Assembly: GCA_033439295.1 (NCBI GenBank)
Contig: JAVTLE010000014.1
Span: 4,712,001 to 4,776,000 of the forward strand
DNA length: 64,000 nucleotides
DNA from: Deuterostichococcus epilithicus
Taxonomy: Eukaryota > Chlorophyta > Trebouxiophyceae > Prasiolales > Stichococcaceae
Direction: 5' to 3'
Shown in pieces: positions 61,447-64,000 of this stretch. Under the pieces are notes generated by a model that searched no databases, was not told where the DNA came from, and saw only the letters and a list, made by a program, of their open reading frames with translations. Numbering within the stretch: position 1 is the stretch's first letter; every line of letters starts with the position of its first letter. The translations under genes were made by a program, and so were the position numbers.

Positions 61447-61453
61447 TATATAA
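61447..61453 (+). promoter_or_regulatory. TATA-like box upstream of the plastid lumenal gene
   Basis: tatataa lies about 283 nt before the start codon at 61736, in the spacer shared with VPS16. It fits a TATA box if the 5' UTR is about 250 nt. Confidence 0.4.
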
Positions 61454-61735
61454 GGATGCTCAGGACGCTGGGATGGCCAAATACATAGTCACGCTACGTT
61501 TGTGCACAATGTACAGGTCAGGGTCAAAAGCCAACGAATGCCAGGTCATCGTTCATCATTAGGAAGGGATCTCCCGCCAGCTGAGATCTCCGGGATCCTT
61601 GTGTGCCAGCTTCGCCGTCGCGATGTCCAGCAGCTTCGCCCTTATCTATTGACAAATCCTCCCTTGCGCAGTGCTGACAGTTCAAATTTACGATCTTTGA
61701 GTATTTCTGAGCCTTTTACACCTCGGTCAAGCACA

Positions 61736-63952
61736 ATGATGGCGTCCACGATGAGCAGCATGCAGACTTCCGTGCAGAGCAACGTCCGCACGCCGGTGCC
61801 GTTCCGGGCTGGTGGCAAGGCGACGCCCCGTCGCCAGCGGATGGTCGTCACGAAGGCCAGCCAGGTATGCGACTGGTCCGCAGATCCGCTGCGTGCACCC
61901 AGGCGACGGGCTGATGACTGTGCGTATCCCCGATTTCGCGGATGCTCCGCAGCTACCCCGGCCGCACCAAGGCGCAGAGACCCTGTAATTTGTTATAATT
62001 GTCCTGAGGATCTTCCGTACGTCCCCTCTACGACTTGCATGGTGAGATCGCGGCCGCGATGCGATACCGACTGCTTCCCGATCAAGTCCGATCTGTGGCA
62101 CCACCTTTTTCAAGGAAGAGCCGCTGTGGTGCTGACATTGATACTTGGTCACCAATTTCATATGCGTGATACTTAAAGTGCGGCCGTGGGGCTTGCACAG
62201 CCGTGCTGCACCTCCTTCCAGCTGATGGGAGCGCATCCGTTCTGTCAAGTGGAGGTGCAGCAGGTTGTGCCATCATCTCAGGAGAGCTGCATGTCTTGCA
62301 ATGATCCTGCTAAGCTCTGATGCACTCGCTGTCTGCACCCACAGGAGCCGGTCAACGATGTGGCAAGGAAGGCGGTTGCGGCCTTTGCCGCTGCGGCGCT
62401 GACCCTGACGCCATTCGCAGGTTTGCTTTGAAACAGATTGCGTTTGGAAAATTATTGTATCAGGCACACAACGTATCATGGGTGCGTATGGATGGGACTG
62501 ACTGTATATGCAGGGTTTTTAGCACCCAGATGATCGCTGACTCTCTGGCAATGCTGTGTCTTCCTACATTTGTGGGAGTTGTCGAGTCGTCAGCAAACCA
62601 TTTCACTCCTCACGCTAGCTGTGTGGAACACTGCGCAGCCCGCGCCACGGAGAGCGGCATCATGCCCAGCCGCAACCGCGATGAGGACAATGCGGCACGC
62701 TCCTTCCTGGACTCAAAGGGTGAGCCATTTCAGGATGTGCAGCTGCTGCACTGGAGGTTGCCCTGCAGGACGAGCCCCATTGCCTCGGCCACTGCTGCAG
62801 ACGGTCTGGGCGCTGCCGCGTGAGCTTGAAATCAGGCATCTTGTGTACCACGTTGCGTCTTTATAGCCATGCACCATGTATGCGCAACTGTCCTGTTCGG
62901 CTGCCATTGGGTGTGGCCTGGCAGTCGTCTGGTGTTGATGCTCATCGTCAGCTCGTCTGGACCCGCAGAGAAGAAGGGCCCCTTGGTGCAGAGCCGATCC
63001 AGCGACCCCAACAGCGGCAACGTGGACACCGACACCGTTGCGGGCGTGCAGCAGGCAGATAAGGTCAGGCACTCTACGGATGCCAACCCTGATGCACAGC
63101 AGAAAGCTGTCGCTTTCCGACTGTCTTTCCGATCAGAGAAGCCAGACCAGTGGCCAGTGCCAAGCTTGCTGCTTGCGGCGAGTCAGGTCGCACCACAGTG
63201 TTCTGTTCTCGGTGTAGCCTCTGCACCATGGATGGTTCACAGCAGCTTATGTCCTGGGCCACATGCGAATGTGTGAGGGGGTCAGCTTGCTCGTGCTGTC
63301 TTCCGTATGTGCCCTCCAGCCACTCAGATGTTACGGCCAGTTGATGTCTGCGCCTGCTGACATGCGCAGCGCACACCGGCAGGGCGCATGCCAAAGAGCG
63401 ACTCGAACACCGAGATTGGCTTTGGCGAGGCTGCGGCCGACCTGAAGAGCCAGCCAACCATGCGTGGCTCCAACTCTGCCGCCTCCAAGCAGGTATGCCT
63501 TCTCATCGTGCATTGTGTCTTTGCTTGGCTTTCCTGTGGCGTACATCACGACCGCGTCCTTGTGCAGACTCATATCAACCTTTTGCCACAGCATGGATCA
63601 GAGCCGCGCGCATCATGCCCTGCACTCCGAGCTCGCTCAGGGTTTCTAGATGCTCATTTTAGTCATTCCTATTTGTGAGCCTTTAGGCTCAGTGTTTAAG
63701 ATGCCTTATGCGCCCGCACCCAAAGTTCTGCCACACCTTGCCAAACCTTGCCACACCTCCATGCATTCTCGTTTCAGACCCACTGTGGTCAACCTGCAGG
63801 CTGAGGACAAGCTGGACCCGGCTGCGGCGCTGAAGAAGGCCTTCGACCGCAGCGGCCCAACCAACCCGGCGCCTGCCGCCTGGACCGGCGACTTCGCCAG
63901 CCTGCAGGTCAACGTTGCCGCGACGCCTGACCTGAACGGTCTGATCGACAAG
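61736..63952 (+). CDS. Putative chloroplast thylakoid-lumen protein, partial (continues past window)
   Basis: Exons: 61736-61864, 62345-62420, 62639-62719, 62969-63063, 63370-63492 and 63800-63952. Phases close, and the last exon ends at a gtgcag donor, so the gene runs off the window. Residues 1-43 (MMASTMSSMQTSVQSNVRTP, then KATPRRQRMVVTKASQ) form a plastid transit peptide. VARKAVAAFAAAALTLTPFA then ARA looks like a thylakoid transfer signal with an Ala-x-Ala cleavage site, so lumenal location is inferred. The mature part is hydrophilic (NRDEDNAARSFLDSKG, DTDTVAGVQQADK, SNTEIGFGEAAADLKSQPTM, LDPAAALKKAFDRSGPTNP). No family is recognised. ATG 61736 or 61739 could be used. Confidence 0.7.
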
Positions 63953-64000
63953 GTGCAGTTTTGCTACCCCTTTCTGCCTGTTTTGGCATCTCGCCCTGCT

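Overview
The window looks like nuclear DNA of a green alga (Chlorophyta; trebouxiophyte or chlorophycean, genus not determined). It is GC-rich. Genes are split into many 30-200 nt exons, and introns are mostly 100-700 nt with gtgag/gtgcg/gtggg donors and cag acceptors. Two proteins carry recognisable chloroplast targeting (the ALBINO3 insertase and a putative lumenal protein), a third is probably plastid-targeted, and TGTAA poly(A)-like signals are present. I built gene models by hand from splice sites and codon phase. A phase-consistent chain of exons was the main test of each model. Nothing prokaryotic, viral or CRISPR-like was seen.

Layout, left to right. A small RS-domain protein (minus, 305-1712) is divergent from PP4R3/SMEK, the regulatory subunit 3 of protein phosphatase 4 (plus, 2723-12477). 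Next come an orphan polyketide-synthase dehydratase-like exon (13259-13370, minus) and a 116-aa protein (minus, 13546-14031). The thylakoid insertase ALB3 (plus, 14586-18196) faces a GSK3/SHAGGY-like kinase (minus, 19439-24313). The kinase is head-to-head with SEM1/DSS1, the small proteasome lid subunit (plus, 24909-25917). A decayed methyltransferase copy follows (minus, about 26575-28833). A roughly 1200-aa coiled-coil protein (minus, 29776-41427) is divergent from the intact methyltransferase (plus, 42480-46015). A gene-poor stretch with two weak candidates covers 46016-49438. VPS16, a HOPS/CORVET tethering subunit (minus, 49439 to about 61006), is divergent from a probable plastid lumenal protein that leaves the window (plus, 61736-63952 and beyond).

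The genes are ordinary housekeeping functions (phosphatase and kinase regulation, proteasome, vesicle tethering, thylakoid biogenesis) and do not form one pathway. The unusual feature is in the introns. In at least five of the genes, degenerate tandem copies of exon edges lie in the adjacent intron (here called exon echoes). Each copy is about 50-110 nt and spans the splice junction, and several still have an acceptor and an open frame. The clearest arrays are in PP4R3 (before exons 6, 10, 11, 12 and 14, and after exon 11), ALB3 exon 7, GSK3 exon 6 and VPS16, where one exon edge is present five times. They look like stages of intron growth by tandem duplication across exon-intron borders, and some could act as alternative exons.

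Limits: exon borders come from reading by eye. The first VPS16 exon, a few junctions in the coiled-coil gene and one VPS16 junction do not close. Seven N positions (12343, 19433, 19445, 19447, 22907, 22913, 31702) mark assembly uncertainty, and one coincides with an apparent frameshift.
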